Source of the DNA: Rhizophagus irregularis
Lineage: Eukaryota > Glomeromycota > Glomeromycetes > Glomerales > Glomeraceae
Reading direction: 5' to 3'
NCBI RefSeq assembly: GCF_026210795.1
Contig: NC_089436.1
Location: 1,488,001-1,552,000, forward strand
Length of the DNA stretch: 64,000 nt
Both the position numbers and the translations under genes were made by a program. Of the stretch, positions 46,616 to 57,206 are shown in pieces (the stretch's first letter is position 1; each line of letters begins with the position of its first letter). Below the pieces are notes generated by a model, which saw only the letters and a program-made list of their open reading frames with translations, was not told the DNA's origin and searched no databases.

Positions 46616-48160
46616 TTTGCTTTATTAGTTTTATGTGAAATTGATATTTTTTACTTGTTGGAGGAAAAGAAATACCAAAGCGCTTCTCTAGAAATATCCT
46701 TTTATAATGTTTTACAATCGCCTGGCAAAATTAAATGCCCATATATACTAGCATAGAGAACCCGCATCGAAATATGGATCTGGAATAATCGTGAAATGTT
46801 GTCATAATTTTTACCCCTATTTCTGAAAAAGAAAATTATCAAGATCCTGTCCGGCGCCTGTACTTAAAGACGAAAAAAGTTAGTGCATTCCCGTATCCCC
46901 ATACCCCCCCTAATCCCCACAACATATTCAAGCAATGAAATAATAATAATATTTTTTCGTAAATGCTTGGCCGTGAGGCCTTACGCAAGAGTAAAGTTTT
47001 TTATTAATAAAAATATAACAAATATTCATTAGGTAGCTTTGCTATTATGTATATACAGAATGTGAATAAGCTATATTGTAAAGTCCTATTCTCTTATTTC
47101 ATTTTTGACTAAAGAAAGATCAAAGGAAGAACTAAATATCCAACTAGATTTTTTCTCGCTTCGATTATATAGGAAGATTGGAGTTCTTCTTTCGTTCGTG
47201 GCGCAGTTTAGTATAAAAAACCTTCATTATCGTAGGTAAATGCAGATCAAAAACATAAAGTCTGTTGGGAGGAAATAGGCAGGGTATTTATGAAAATTTT
47301 CAGTTGACTATTTTGCCAATAAAATCGTCGGAAGCATTGGCGTAAATTTTACACTCCTTGTACCCCACGATTTGCAAATATGCACAGCTTATCTAATAAA
47401 ATATACTGCTTATTTAATATGACCCCTTCTTTTCAGGTGAAAAAATTGCGCTAAAAGTAAAATCCGATGAACATGCTAAACTGATATGTTGTAAACGGAG
47501 TAATGGTATATCTACCGTTTATTATCTAGATTGGCTGATATACCCCCTATTGCAAAAAAAATCGGAATAAAGAACCTATCATGGATCGAGATCTGTAAAA
47601 ACAGTAGATGATAAATCACACATGCTGGATTACGTACTGCTAATTCCTATTCAAAAACGGATTAATATACGATTAGACTATACACGTAATTTAAATGCGC
47701 TAACACAAATAGGATAATAAAATTTACCGTTTATCTGAGAATCTGTAAATCATAGATTCTAATCGGCTCGATTTCCATTTTTGATTTTCTTCTTAACAAC
47801 GCCCTGTCTTACGATCCGCATGAAAATCAGGGATGTGTTTTTTTTATTAGTAATTCAGAACTGCGTAATGAGCGAGATAGAACATACCAGAACTTTGGGG
47901 AAAGTTCATCACTATAACAACAAAAATATTGGGTTTATTAATAGATCCTCGCCTTCGGCAAAAATGACGCCGGGACCTACTACTGCGCCTATTATATTCT
48001 GCGGATTTACATGGACCAGTGACGTCTTACTGCGGGGCGCCAAAAGAAATATAGATGACGTTTGCATGCTATCTAAGCCACCCACGTGATCAAAAAAAAA
48101 GAAATATACGATTTCGCTTAATTCAGTCTAAGTGAGTAATTGATTCGCCCAATAATTCTT
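46616..48160. other. Non-coding stretch, partly duplicated at 55.4-56.2 kb
   Basis: No convincing gene. From about 47500 the sequence matches 55400-56240: ACCGTTTATC, AATCATAGATTCTAATCGG, ATTAGTAATTCAGAACTGCG, GAGATAGAACATACCAGAAC. A plus-strand ORF at 47781 has no protein-like features and is not counted. Confidence 0.55.
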
Positions 48161-49618
48161 CTAGGCGGTTACCGGTGAGATAATAGGACTCATCATTGGT
48201 GAGGTTTTCCTTTCATAACCTCCATCACGATAATAATAACCTCTATCACGTTCACCATATTCATTATATCCACCATATCCACTATATCCATCATCATCCG
48301 AATCGTCCGGCATCTCTTCTTCAGAATCATTAGAATCGGAGTCATTGTCTGACCTACTTTCGTCTGTTTCTTCCCTTGATTGTGAAGCAACCTCTTCATT
48401 CATTTCTTCCGCTACCCTAGCTTCATTCTCGTATGGTGTACCCCAATAAGCGGTCTCATCGACAAAAGCCCCCGTGAGCGTTTTTATATAATCCTTCAAA
48501 TCGGCTGATAAGGATGTATTTTCTTCAGGCAAGATTTTTTCGCTAGTCTCAAGATTTCCGGCTGAAATTTCAGGAGTTGGAAAATCATCCTGCTCTGCAG
48601 AATTATCCCGCCTCTCTGAGGCCTCTATGATCTCTTGAATTTGATCGTTAGTCAACTCTGAAATGGAATTGGGACTATATTCACTAAGATACTTAACTTT
48701 ATCTATACCTATTTTCTCGATTATTCTAACAAGCTTCATAGACCTTTGAGTCCTTCTAGTTAGAGAACTACGGGAGATTTTTGGAAGCTGTATACCCATT
48801 TCTTTTGATCTCTTCTCACGAATGGTGACAAGGTGTTCTAACATCTCATCATAAATTATACCTTTTGCTTTTTTCTCTCCAATTTTGCCATTGCTATTTT
48901 CCACGAGTTCACTAAAGTGAACCATGAATTCTTTCCCAAAGTTAACCCAGCATAAGATTTCTTCCTCGTTGGCTTTTTTAGTGCGATATTCGGCATCTGT
49001 TGCTTTATCAAATAGCTTCGCTAAATCGAGCAGAGATGAAGAACAATTTGGGCGACGGGCCGTCGCTGAAATTTCAGTCATATTATCCTGAATGGATGGC
49101 TCTGCCATCATACCATCAGTTATCACCTGAACAATTTTCTCAGTACCCTTTTTCTTATGACTATTTTGGCCTGATTGCTTCGCAACCTCTTGTTCCGAAG
49201 ATGTCATGCTTTCAGTAAGAAGCTTCTTTTCCTTATTGCGTTGCTTTATTTCACTACTAACGATTTTCTTATGAGCCTCAAGCAAGAAATTATCCATCTC
49301 TTTCTCCTCTAACGGTTTTTCATGATGGACCACACCCGAATTGAAGTTAGATAAGATTTTATTAGGAGTATTATCATTTTGCAACTGTTTTTCTTCCAAT
49401 TTGTCAATTCTGGCATCACGTCGGTTATTCTCTTCTATCATCTGCTTCATAAGCTCCGCATTTCTGGCCTCAATCTCGACATTCCTGGCTTCAACCTCAG
49501 CAAGCTTCTTTCTAAGTTCAGGAATCTCGGCAAGTTTCTTTCTAAGTTCAGGAATCTCGGCATTCTCTGCCTCAAGTTCAATGATACGCTGTTTCAATAC
49601 TTCAAGCTCGGACGACAT
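48161..49618 (-). CDS. Coiled-coil protein of a repeated Rhizophagus-type family
   Basis: 485 residues in one frame. The N-terminus is a leucine-zipper-like coiled coil with internal repeats (IPELRKKLAE twice, EARNVEIEARNAEL). The middle has a conserved globular stretch (LLDLAKLFDKATDAEYRTKK, KISRSSLTRRTQRSMKLVRI). The tail is acidic, then Gly/Tyr-rich (GYSGYGGYNEYGERDRGYYY). The dispersed GC palindrome lies within the coding sequence at 49050 and is read as SATARRP. I recognise the general layout from many Rhizophagus proteins of unknown role. The 5' end and 3' end recur at 57.0 and 56.2 kb in a duplicated segment. Confidence 0.6.
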   Translation of the reverse strand: MSSELEVLKQRIIELEAENAEIPELRKKLAEIPELRKKLAEVEARNVEIEARNAELMKQMIEENNRRDARIDKLEEKQLQNDNTPNKILSNFNSGVVHHEKPLEEKEMDNFLLEAHKKIVSSEIKQRNKEKKLLTESMTSSEQEVAKQSGQNSHKKKGTEKIVQVITDGMMAEPSIQDNMTEISATARRPNCSSSLLDLAKLFDKATDAEYRTKKANEEEILCWVNFGKEFMVHFSELVENSNGKIGEKKAKGIIYDEMLEHLVTIREKRSKEMGIQLPKISRSSLTRRTQRSMKLVRIIEKIGIDKVKYLSEYSPNSISELTNDQIQEIIEASERRDNSAEQDDFPTPEISAGNLETSEKILPEENTSLSADLKDYIKTLTGAFVDETAYWGTPYENEARVAEEMNEEVASQSREETDESRSDNDSDSNDSEEEMPDDSDDDGYSGYGGYNEYGERDRGYYYRDGGYERKTSPMMSPIISPVTA

Positions 49619-50100
49619 GATCTATATAAAACTAATACACTGTATATAAGCATTCAAAATAAAAAATATATCACATGTTTTTGGGCGACGGGCCGTCGCT
49701 GAAATTTGCCAAGAAAATTTTTTTATTATTACATGCTAAAAAATAAATACAAATGTTCGGGACTGCGCCCACGATACATAACATTTATGGTATTATTTTT
49801 TGATAATTTTTTTGATTCTGGCCCTCTTGCTAGTTGGGGAACTATCAACACTAACCCTATCTTTTAATAACCCAACAATAATACCTATTACCCTTTTCAC
49901 ATTGCTTCGAAGTAGCTCAGGATTTTCTTTAATGGCGGACTTCGTAAGATTAATTTGGTATTCACTACCGCTTGTACAGAAAATACCGTCTGGAGTATAT
50001 ATGATAAAGTACCACTCCGTGCCCGTGGTCACGATACCATAAATATAGTCAAAATAGTCGTTCCCAAACGTTTGACCGCAGTTCGTTTCTTTTTATTCGT
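49565..50100. repeat. Segment duplicated at about 56985-57480
   Basis: AATGATACGCTGTTTCAAT, then CATGATCTATATA, ATATAAGCATTCAAAATAAA, the GC palindrome and AATACAAATGTTCGGGACT occur in the same order and orientation in both places. They are followed by paralogous short ORFs (49793-50032 and 57207-57458). Confidence 0.8.
49684..49698. repeat. Dispersed palindrome GCGACGGGCCGTCGC
   Basis: Embedded in TTGGG-[palindrome]-TGAAATTTGCCAAGAAA. Other copies are at about 38481, 49052 and 57092. This copy and the one at 57092 lie about 60-80 bp upstream of coiled-coil gene starts on the minus strand. Confidence 0.8.
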
Positions 50101-50150
50101 CTGAAACGCGCTTTCAAGCTGTGCTAGATTCTAATAAATAAAATACATCC
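49793..50150 (-). pseudogene. Partial copy of the SAM/nuclease family, C-terminal part
   Basis: The 79-residue ORF (EWYFIIYTPDGIFCTS, RVIGIIVGLLKDRV) is paralogous to the C-terminus of the intact gene at 57207-58343. Upstream, QLESAFQTNKKKR corresponds to QLESSFQTNKRKR of that gene, but in another frame and without the SAM exon. It is a truncated copy. Confidence 0.65.
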
Positions 50151-50784
50151 CTCTTTAGCCTTCTTATCTCGAAGCCAATAGACTAAGAAGACGAACAGAT
50201 TTACCTGAACATAATATTGCGTGGCTTCCCTTCGGTGATACAAAGTAGGTTATATATGTGCTTTTTATAGTGTAAATTGGTATACCTTAATAAAATGGGC
50301 ACAAAATCCCGAATATTATTATTATGAAATTGTAGATCTCAATAATAGTCAGTTAGTCAGAAAAGAAGTAACATTATGTTGGGGCGCCCTGGCTTGATCT
50401 CTTCCCTACCTGATAGCAGTGACTACTGGTATAGAGATAGACCGTGCCGGGAGTGTCCTCGAAAAGTTAGTATTATTAGGGATGTTTTAGTATAGAAAAT
50501 CTTCTGCAGGATGATTTTCATGATGACATATTGTGCATTGGAAAATAAAAAGATGTTTGAATTATTAAAACCGTTACGATCAAAATTTTCCAGATCCACC
50601 TGAGTCTTTTTCTATATATCATACGCAGTAAGTCATTGGTTCACGTGAATTATATCCGCAGAAAAAATATGCTGACATACGATGATCAATCAACATGTCA
50701 TATGACTATTAAATGAAACGCGTAAACGCGTAAAATAAATGTTTAACCGGTTTCCGTTTTTTAGTCTTTTCTGAAGTTCGCACC
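50151..50784. other. Intergenic
   Basis: No gene, RNA or clear repeat recognised. It holds the 5' flank of the following plus-strand gene. Confidence 0.4.
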
Positions 50785-53379
50785 ATGGATCTTCCATCAC
50801 TCTTATCCTTCAAAGAAAAGTTCCTTGGTCATTCCGGTAGTCAAACTATTCTTATTTTAAGGATTGTCAGTTTTATATTAATCAATTTTTACTTGACAGC
50901 TCTTCGGAGTTATGTTGCTGATGTCTCTCCAGAGGAATTATCATATGTACAGTTTTTAAACGTCAGCCGGCCCCTTATTGTCATCTCCCACCCTTTTCAA
51001 AGACCTGGGATAATTTGCAAAGCGTATGGTGCAAACGCTTCCTAGAAGAGATTGCACATTTGGAAACTAACGTGAAAGAGAAGGTAAAAAAAACTCAGTT
51101 TAAGTAGCATTAGATATTTGTATGTGGACAGCTCTCGACGGGTAAATCCTGAAAAGAGTACGGGTAATAAACCTCGGTCCAAGTTGTGGTATACTGTATA
51201 TATGTGTGGACAGCTCTCGACGGGTAAATCCTGAAAAGAGTACGGGTAATAAACCTCAGTCCGAGTTGTGGTATACTATATATATGTGTGGACAGCTCTC
51301 GACGGGTAAATCCTGAACAGAGTACGGGTAATAAACCTCAGTCCAAGTTGCGGTATACTGTATATATGTGTGGACAGCTCTCGACGGGTAAATCCTGAAC
51401 AGAGTACGGGTAATAAACCTCAGTTTAAGTTACGGTATATTGTGTATATGTGTGGACAGCTCTTGACGGGTAAATCCTGAATAGAGTATGGGTAATCAAC
51501 CTCAGTCCCACACTTTCCTTAGCCTAAAAATTATTGCCTAGAAATTATTTATCACTAACAGTATTTTTCTCGACAGATTAAACGTGAATTTAAAGATATT
51601 GAGTACTTTCGGATGTTTTGGACATCAATAATCCTTCATCGGAAGAATGAAATAAGAGAAATGGAAAATGAAATAACTAAGGAACAGAGGTTGCTATAGT
51701 GCTAAACTATTTCTATTTCCTTTATAATAAACATCGCGTTACTTATTACAGTCCTCTATCCTATTAGTAATGAGAACACTAGAAGTTTCATTGAGCAGTT
51801 TGAATCTTCATACAAAGGACTTGATGACGAAAAAAAGTGGATACTGGGATCTGGAAACAAGGTTGAAGACATCATCTACAAATATGGATCAAAGCTCAAA
51901 TACGAAAAGTAAGTTTGGCATTATCAATCCAAATTCACACTTCATCATATGCAATTACTAATTGATTTTACGCATGTGCTTCAGTTTGGTTCATTCATTT
52001 GTTCTAGACACTGATGATAAAAAGATTCGTGACCTCTTCTCTGCAAATGAATGGAACGAGATTCTCGAGAAAAATTCTAAAAAATCGCCAAAAATCGAGC
52101 CTGATCTTCTATGTTACATAACGCAGTACAGAAAAGCACGTATTTCGAAAAAGTTATTTGTTTGCTCAATGCTAATATTTTTCTATTTTATAGACGAATG
52201 TAAAAGATCTTCGAAAAACGGTCAGCAAACTGTGTGAAAAAACTGTTTATGATGTGGAAGAACAGTTCGACTATATATGGATTAGGAACTGCATAAGTAA
52301 TTTGTAAGTTTAATTCATCACAATATCACATTAATGCTTTTATGGAGTCTTTAACTAGAACTTGTTCGAATTGGATATGATAGGTTGACTCTGTATGAAA
52401 TAAAACCGCGTGTTTTTGAGAAATCGCATCTTGAGCGGTGGTATGACACAAACATCTGGTCATCAATTATCGATCAATGTATGTGGAACTTGAAGGACGT
52501 GGAGCTCATCAGGTAATCTGAAGAATAGCTTAAATAGCTTAATAATTATTCCTGTTTAAATTCATAACGTTTGAACATTTAGGGGAGAATCTTGTTCTAT
52601 TGCTAGTAGTGAGCGCAAAGCAAAGAATAGAATTATGCAAGAACGTAAACCGTTCGGTCGCCGTGGTGATGGAGTGTTCCGCATGGAAAAAGGTCTTTGT
52701 GAATATGGTGCTGCGGAGCATGGACATCTTTTTAAGGGTGAAAAGGATAAGAAATTTATGTCAGATGGTTTCAAGTTGACTAGAATGCTACGAGACATGT
52801 TGGGAAGATTTTCAGCGGAGTTAAGTACAGAAGTATTTAAGCAAATCGAGATGGTTGGATATTTGCATTCGGGTAGGTTTAACTGTCTACAAGCATGACT
52901 TTTATATTTATAACACAAACGACTTTTTATTATCAGAGAGAATGTTGCAGATATTCGCCCTTGACTATGCAGAAGGGTATATGATACGCCTACGAAAAGG
53001 AGCCCTATTAGAAGTTCCCAAGGAACCGGTGGAAATTGACAATCTGTTGAAGCTGATGACGGCTGTGTTATCAAGCAAGGTATAATTTGGTTTGCTTATT
53101 TATGATCATGTACGAATCTTTACTGATCTAGTGTTGTTTTTATTCCAAATAAAGCTACGAATAGCTCGCACAATTTCCCTGTTGAAAACTCCTGAACAAT
53201 CAAATGATCTCGAATTTGCTGGAGAGTTGTCAACTGCTGGCAAAATTGAACGCTTTTGCTCCAATAATAGAATCCTAGATTTACCAGATCCGCCTTCATC
53301 CCCACCCTCGTCCTCATCTTCAAAGAAACACAGTTCTGATACCAAGATGACAAAGAAATCTAAGAAACGCAAACCATAA
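50785..53379 (+). CDS. Multi-exon uncharacterised gene with nuclease-like motif
   Basis: At least nine exons on the plus strand code a helical protein: KREFKDIEYFRMFWTSI, RSFIEQFESSYKGLDDEKKW, DDKKIRDLFSANEWNEIL. Then come NVKDLRKTVSKLCEKTVYDV, YEIKPRVFEKSHLERWYDTN and ERKPFGRRGDGVFRMEKGLC with EYGAAEHG. The tail is basic and Ser-rich, ending SKKRKP. GRRGDGVFR plus EYGAAE resembles a PD-(D/E)XK-type Asp and Glu pair (inference). It belongs to a family I recall as numerous in Rhizophagus. One 5' junction (about 50950) is not resolved by a simple splice, so the first exons are uncertain; the rest reads cleanly. A large intron holds a minisatellite. Confidence 0.65.
51124..51512. repeat. 82-bp minisatellite in an intron
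   Basis: GTGGACAGCTCTCGACGGGT recurs at 51124, 51206, 51288, 51370 and 51452 (last with CTTGACGGGT), an exact 82-bp period, about 4.7 units. It lies between the exon ending VKEK (donor at about 51084) and the acceptor at about 51577. Confidence 0.92.
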
Positions 53380-54245
53380 CAAATGTAAAAGCAGAAATAG
53401 AACGAAATTTATTGTTTAGCATAGGCTCAGTTGTAGCTGTGATAACGAATTTAGTTTTAACTATTGCTCGGATATCATACATGTATATTATATTTTTACT
53501 AATAAAAGTTTTAAAATCAGGCGAAACAAATCTTTAATATGAAGTTGGAGTAGTGGGTCTAAAGGGGATTAGCTGAGCATAATCCATACAATGGCAGTTT
53601 CTTCCCACTACTTTGTATTGCTATCTAAGTTTTTGTTAATTTTACTATCCTTAAACTAATCTTATTTGAGGTACTAACGAATACCATCATTTCTATTTCA
53701 TAAAAATCACAAAGAATGCAGATCTACCTTTCTAAAACAGATTCTAATAGACAAGTTTTTAATGTACTAGCAAAACAATGCAAATTATAACAGAATATCA
53801 TATTTTAAATTTCTTTTTATTATATTTTTTAAGAATACGTTTGATGAAAATTACTGTACGCGAAACAGGTTCTGACACTTCTTCCCTTTCCTATAAACAA
53901 ACAGAATATTCAAGACCCATAACGCCTTCCATTGAGACTCCCGTAGTCTCTAGGCAGTTCAGAAGAACAATAACAAATAGAGATTTTTTTTTTATTAGCT
54001 CCTATGGAGCGCCCCGAAGGAGCTAGCTGTAGAATAATTTTTAACGATCTAGTTGTCAAAAGCAAATGTAATTATTGATACTAGCAAAATAAACACATTT
54101 TTTTGCCCCGATGGGGCGCTCTAGAGGAGCTAAAAAATCAAACGAATTCTTTATTATAACTCTGTAAAGTATTACATGAGAAAGGGCTGACAGGCTAAGA
54201 AAAGGATAAAACTAATAAAAGGTTTGGGGATGATCACTTCTACAT
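53380..54245. other. Intergenic with a weak ORF and a foldback element
   Basis: A plus-strand frame at about 53840-53990 (RETGSDTSSLSYKQTEYSRP) is Ser/Pro-rich, like the tail of the trihelix proteins, and may be a remnant. No complete gene. Confidence 0.4.
53996..54133. repeat. Short foldback element with GAGCGCCCC arms
   Basis: TAGCTCCTATGGAGCGCCCC on the left faces GGGGCGCTCTAGAGGAGCTA on the right, about 80 bp apart. Size 138 bp. Flanked by A/T tracts. A MITE-like unit; target duplication not clear. Confidence 0.65.
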
Positions 54246-54950
54246 TTAAATTTTCCAATGCAGTAGCAGGGTACCAAAGGTACCGCGGTTGAGGTGCTGA
54301 AGTCTCGCCATTTCGTCTTTCATACGTTTGCTTAAGCAAACAATGTCCATATTATCGTTGTTTGAAGGTCGAGATGCTGTTCGTCTTTGACTAACGGATG
54401 GTAATTGTCTTCGTGGACTTCGGCTTATCCGTCTTTCAGAGGATTTCAATTCGCGTTCGACTTCCCTGGTAGATGGTGCGAGTGTAATATTTCCATTACC
54501 CCTACTTCGCCTTCGGTTTAAAGTATTAATACTGCGGATTCTATCGAATTCATCTTCAGGTCTCTCCCAAAAATGCGAACGAAATTCATCAAAATATTGT
54601 GCACCCGTTCGACTTCTTCTAGCTCTACGACTACCGGCTATAAAATCACACATACCCTAGTTACCAAAGGCAACAGTTAGAACCTCCCCCCTTCAAAATG
54701 ATAATGTGAGAAAAAAACATGATTCGATACCAGAGGTATCTTCTCAAATAACAGTGGTAACTTACTTACATTATAATCCCGAACAAGATTCGAAAATTTT
54801 TCTTTACATTGGTAACCGTTCCATACTCTCGATTGATTCTATCCGCAATACTATTCCAGAATCTTTGCCGATTCCTTGTTAGCAAAGCTAACTACCTCCA
54901 CGTTTCTATTTCTACGTTCATCAATAAGAGTACGAATTTGTTCAATAACA
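54246..54950 (-). pseudogene. Broken trihelix-like gene
   Basis: The 135-residue ORF (54246-54653) has GAQYFDEFRSHFWERPEDEF, equivalent to HYYEEFSTEFW of the trihelix gene at 44.8 kb, and a Ser/Arg-rich tail. Upstream pieces RQRFWNSIADRINREYG and EQIRTLIDERRNRN match the trihelix fold. Looks broken in one or two places. Confidence 0.5.
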
Positions 54951-56416
54951 GAGTTTTATGAGACAGGGTGTTGGAGCGCTAGAACTTTGGGTAAGTTTTT
55001 CGTTGATATGTTGTTTATATGCCCTAGAGCATTGTTACGTAATAAGGGGGTTTTATTTCCTTTTTGTACAACTGGACATCAGCTGTACATCAACCATAGT
55101 TCAACCAGACTTCAACCAGACATTACATTTTTCGTTATTTTTTTCATTTTTACGACTATCAGTCTGCGGAAGATAACCTATCCAACTTATTTACCCTGAT
55201 AGCTTTTCTTTTTCGGATGAATATGAGAAAAAAAGTGCGGTTATTGAGAGTTTTTTGCTGAAGCGCAGTTTCAACCCGACTTCAACCAGACTTCAACAAT
55301 AATATCTTTTCATCAGTAATTACGCACCTTATTTCGTCATTGCACTAGTCAAAATAAGCTAAATGTATCGTTTATCCAGAGATCTGTGAAGCCCTTTATC
55401 TTCATAATTACGTCGGTTACCAGAGCCTGATTGTTAAGGACAAAGAAAATCCGTTTTATGCTTCGCAATTGATGCACTCCTTATTTCGATTGTTATAAAA
55501 ATCGGAATATTTGAGGCCCCTTGTGGGCGGGTTCGAGATATGAATTGTATATAAACGGATTAATGTGTGATTAGCCTATACACGTTGGTATTACTAACGC
55601 TAATTCTTATTCAAAAACGGATTAATGTGTGATTAATCTGTACACGTTGGTATTACTAATTCTTATTGAAGTTCGTTATGTAGAATAGTTATTATTACCC
55701 TACCCCCTATTTCAATTGTAATCACAAAAAAAGAATAAAAATCGGTTCATCATGGATCGAGATCTGTAGATGACGAATCACACATGCATTACTAATTCCT
55801 ATTCAAAAACGGATCAATGTATGATTAGCCTATATACGTAATCTGAATGCACTAACGTCAGTAAGATAATAAAAATATACCGTTTATCCGAAGATCTGAA
55901 AATCATATATTCTAATCGGCTCTATTTATTTCTTTTTATCAACGCGGATGTGGTTTTTTTATTAGTAATTCAGAACTGCGTATGAGTGAGATAGAACATA
56001 CCAGAACTTTGAGGAAAGTAGCAACACAAAAATATTGCTCTTGCTGAATTTATTAATAGATCCTCTAAAAATGATGACTACAGATGCCGGCAGTGTTGGG
56101 ATTTTTTAACTCGGACACTGCAAGGAAGTTATGTTCGGCCCAACACTGGATGTCAGTGGCGTACATGCGAGTAATTGATTCGCCCAATAATTCTTCTAGG
56201 CGGTTACCGGAGAGATAATAGGACTCATAATTGACTGAGGTGCGGGATCATCAATATATATATATATATATCATGGTTCTCGTGAGTATTTTATCAAATC
56301 GTCATGTGTTTAGTGACGTAACATATTTTCGCCCGATGCTGGTATGCGGAGCGACCATAGACGAGGAAAGGTAAATAACCTAAATTGAAGATAAGATATT
56401 TTGGTATATTATCGTC
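54951..56416. other. Non-coding stretch; right part duplicates 47.5-48.2 kb
   Basis: About 55530-55680 holds two copies of AACGGATTAATGTGTGATTA followed by ACACGTTGGTATTACTAA. From about 55850 to 56240 it parallels 47700-48190, including the 3' end of the coiled-coil gene (GATTCGCCCAATAATTCTTC). An AT dinucleotide run lies at 56253-56270. No intact gene. Confidence 0.5.
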
Positions 56417-56848
56417 ATGGAACAAACCTATTCTGACACTAGTGCTGGTGATAAAATTGAGGTATACGAATTCTTGGAGGCTTTGGGATTATTAGATAAT
56501 GAAGTCTCGCCCGTCAACATGGATGATGATGACAATAACGAATCTGACATCGACGAAGAAGATAGTGATGATGATCAGGATAATTATTGGGACCCTAGGA
56601 AAAGATATACTGGATAAAGACGTTTTGGTGAAGATGCTTTGAAAAAACTTTATCAAACCCGGGAAGCTCGTCATCGGAACATTGTACTCATGGAATTTAC
56701 CAGACGTCTTCCAGATATATCTGATCAAGAAAAAAATAGATTATTCGACGCATTCTCTAGGTCTAATGCATTTGGAGTGAAAGAACATAATGTACTCTTG
56801 GATGCGTTAGCCGATCCCGTGAAAGGTTGGGATCTTAATAATTATTGA
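56417..56848 (+). CDS. Small acidic protein region
   Basis: Two protein-like pieces. An acidic N-terminal part (VNMDDDDNNESDIDEEDSDD) is followed by a helical part (REARHRNIVLMEFTRRLPDI, FDAFSRSNAFGVKEHN). No family recognised. Appears broken about once. It sits inside the duplicated segment, replacing most of the coiled-coil gene. Confidence 0.4.
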
Positions 56849-56984
56849 ATGGATAATTCCCCGGAAGATTATGCATGCCTGTGACGCAATTACTTATACC
56901 TGTGGATATAGGAGATCGAACTCCTTAATTTTTTGTATCCTATTAGGAATAACGATTTCCGGTTTAAGTTCAGCTATTCTTTCA

Positions 56985-57206
56985 TTATTCAATGATACGC
57001 TGTTTCAATGATTCAAGCTCGGATGACATGATCTATATATAACTAAAATGTATATAAGCATTCAAAATAAAAAATATATCACATGTTTTGGGCGACGGGC
57101 CGTCGCTGAAATTTGCCAAGAAAATTTTTTATTAATACATGCTAAAATAAATACAAATGTTCGGGACTTTGCCCATGATACATAACATCTAGGCTAATAT
57201 GTATGA
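56985..57206. repeat. Second copy of the 49.57-49.79 kb segment
   Basis: Keeps the first codons of the coiled-coil gene, its upstream region and the GC palindrome (about 57092-57106), then leads into the C-terminus of the SAM/nuclease gene. Confidence 0.8.

Noticed and set aside
47781-48089. 102-residue plus-strand ORF
   Set aside because: No protein-like features, and the duplicate at 55.9-56.1 kb does not keep the frame.
49341-49702. Plus-strand ORFs rich in Ser/Phe/Leu
   Set aside because: Antisense shadows of the repeated coiled-coil coding sequence on the minus strand.
51124-51512. Possible CRISPR-like array
   Set aside because: Units are contiguous 82-bp repeats without unique spacers, in a eukaryotic intron; a minisatellite explains it.
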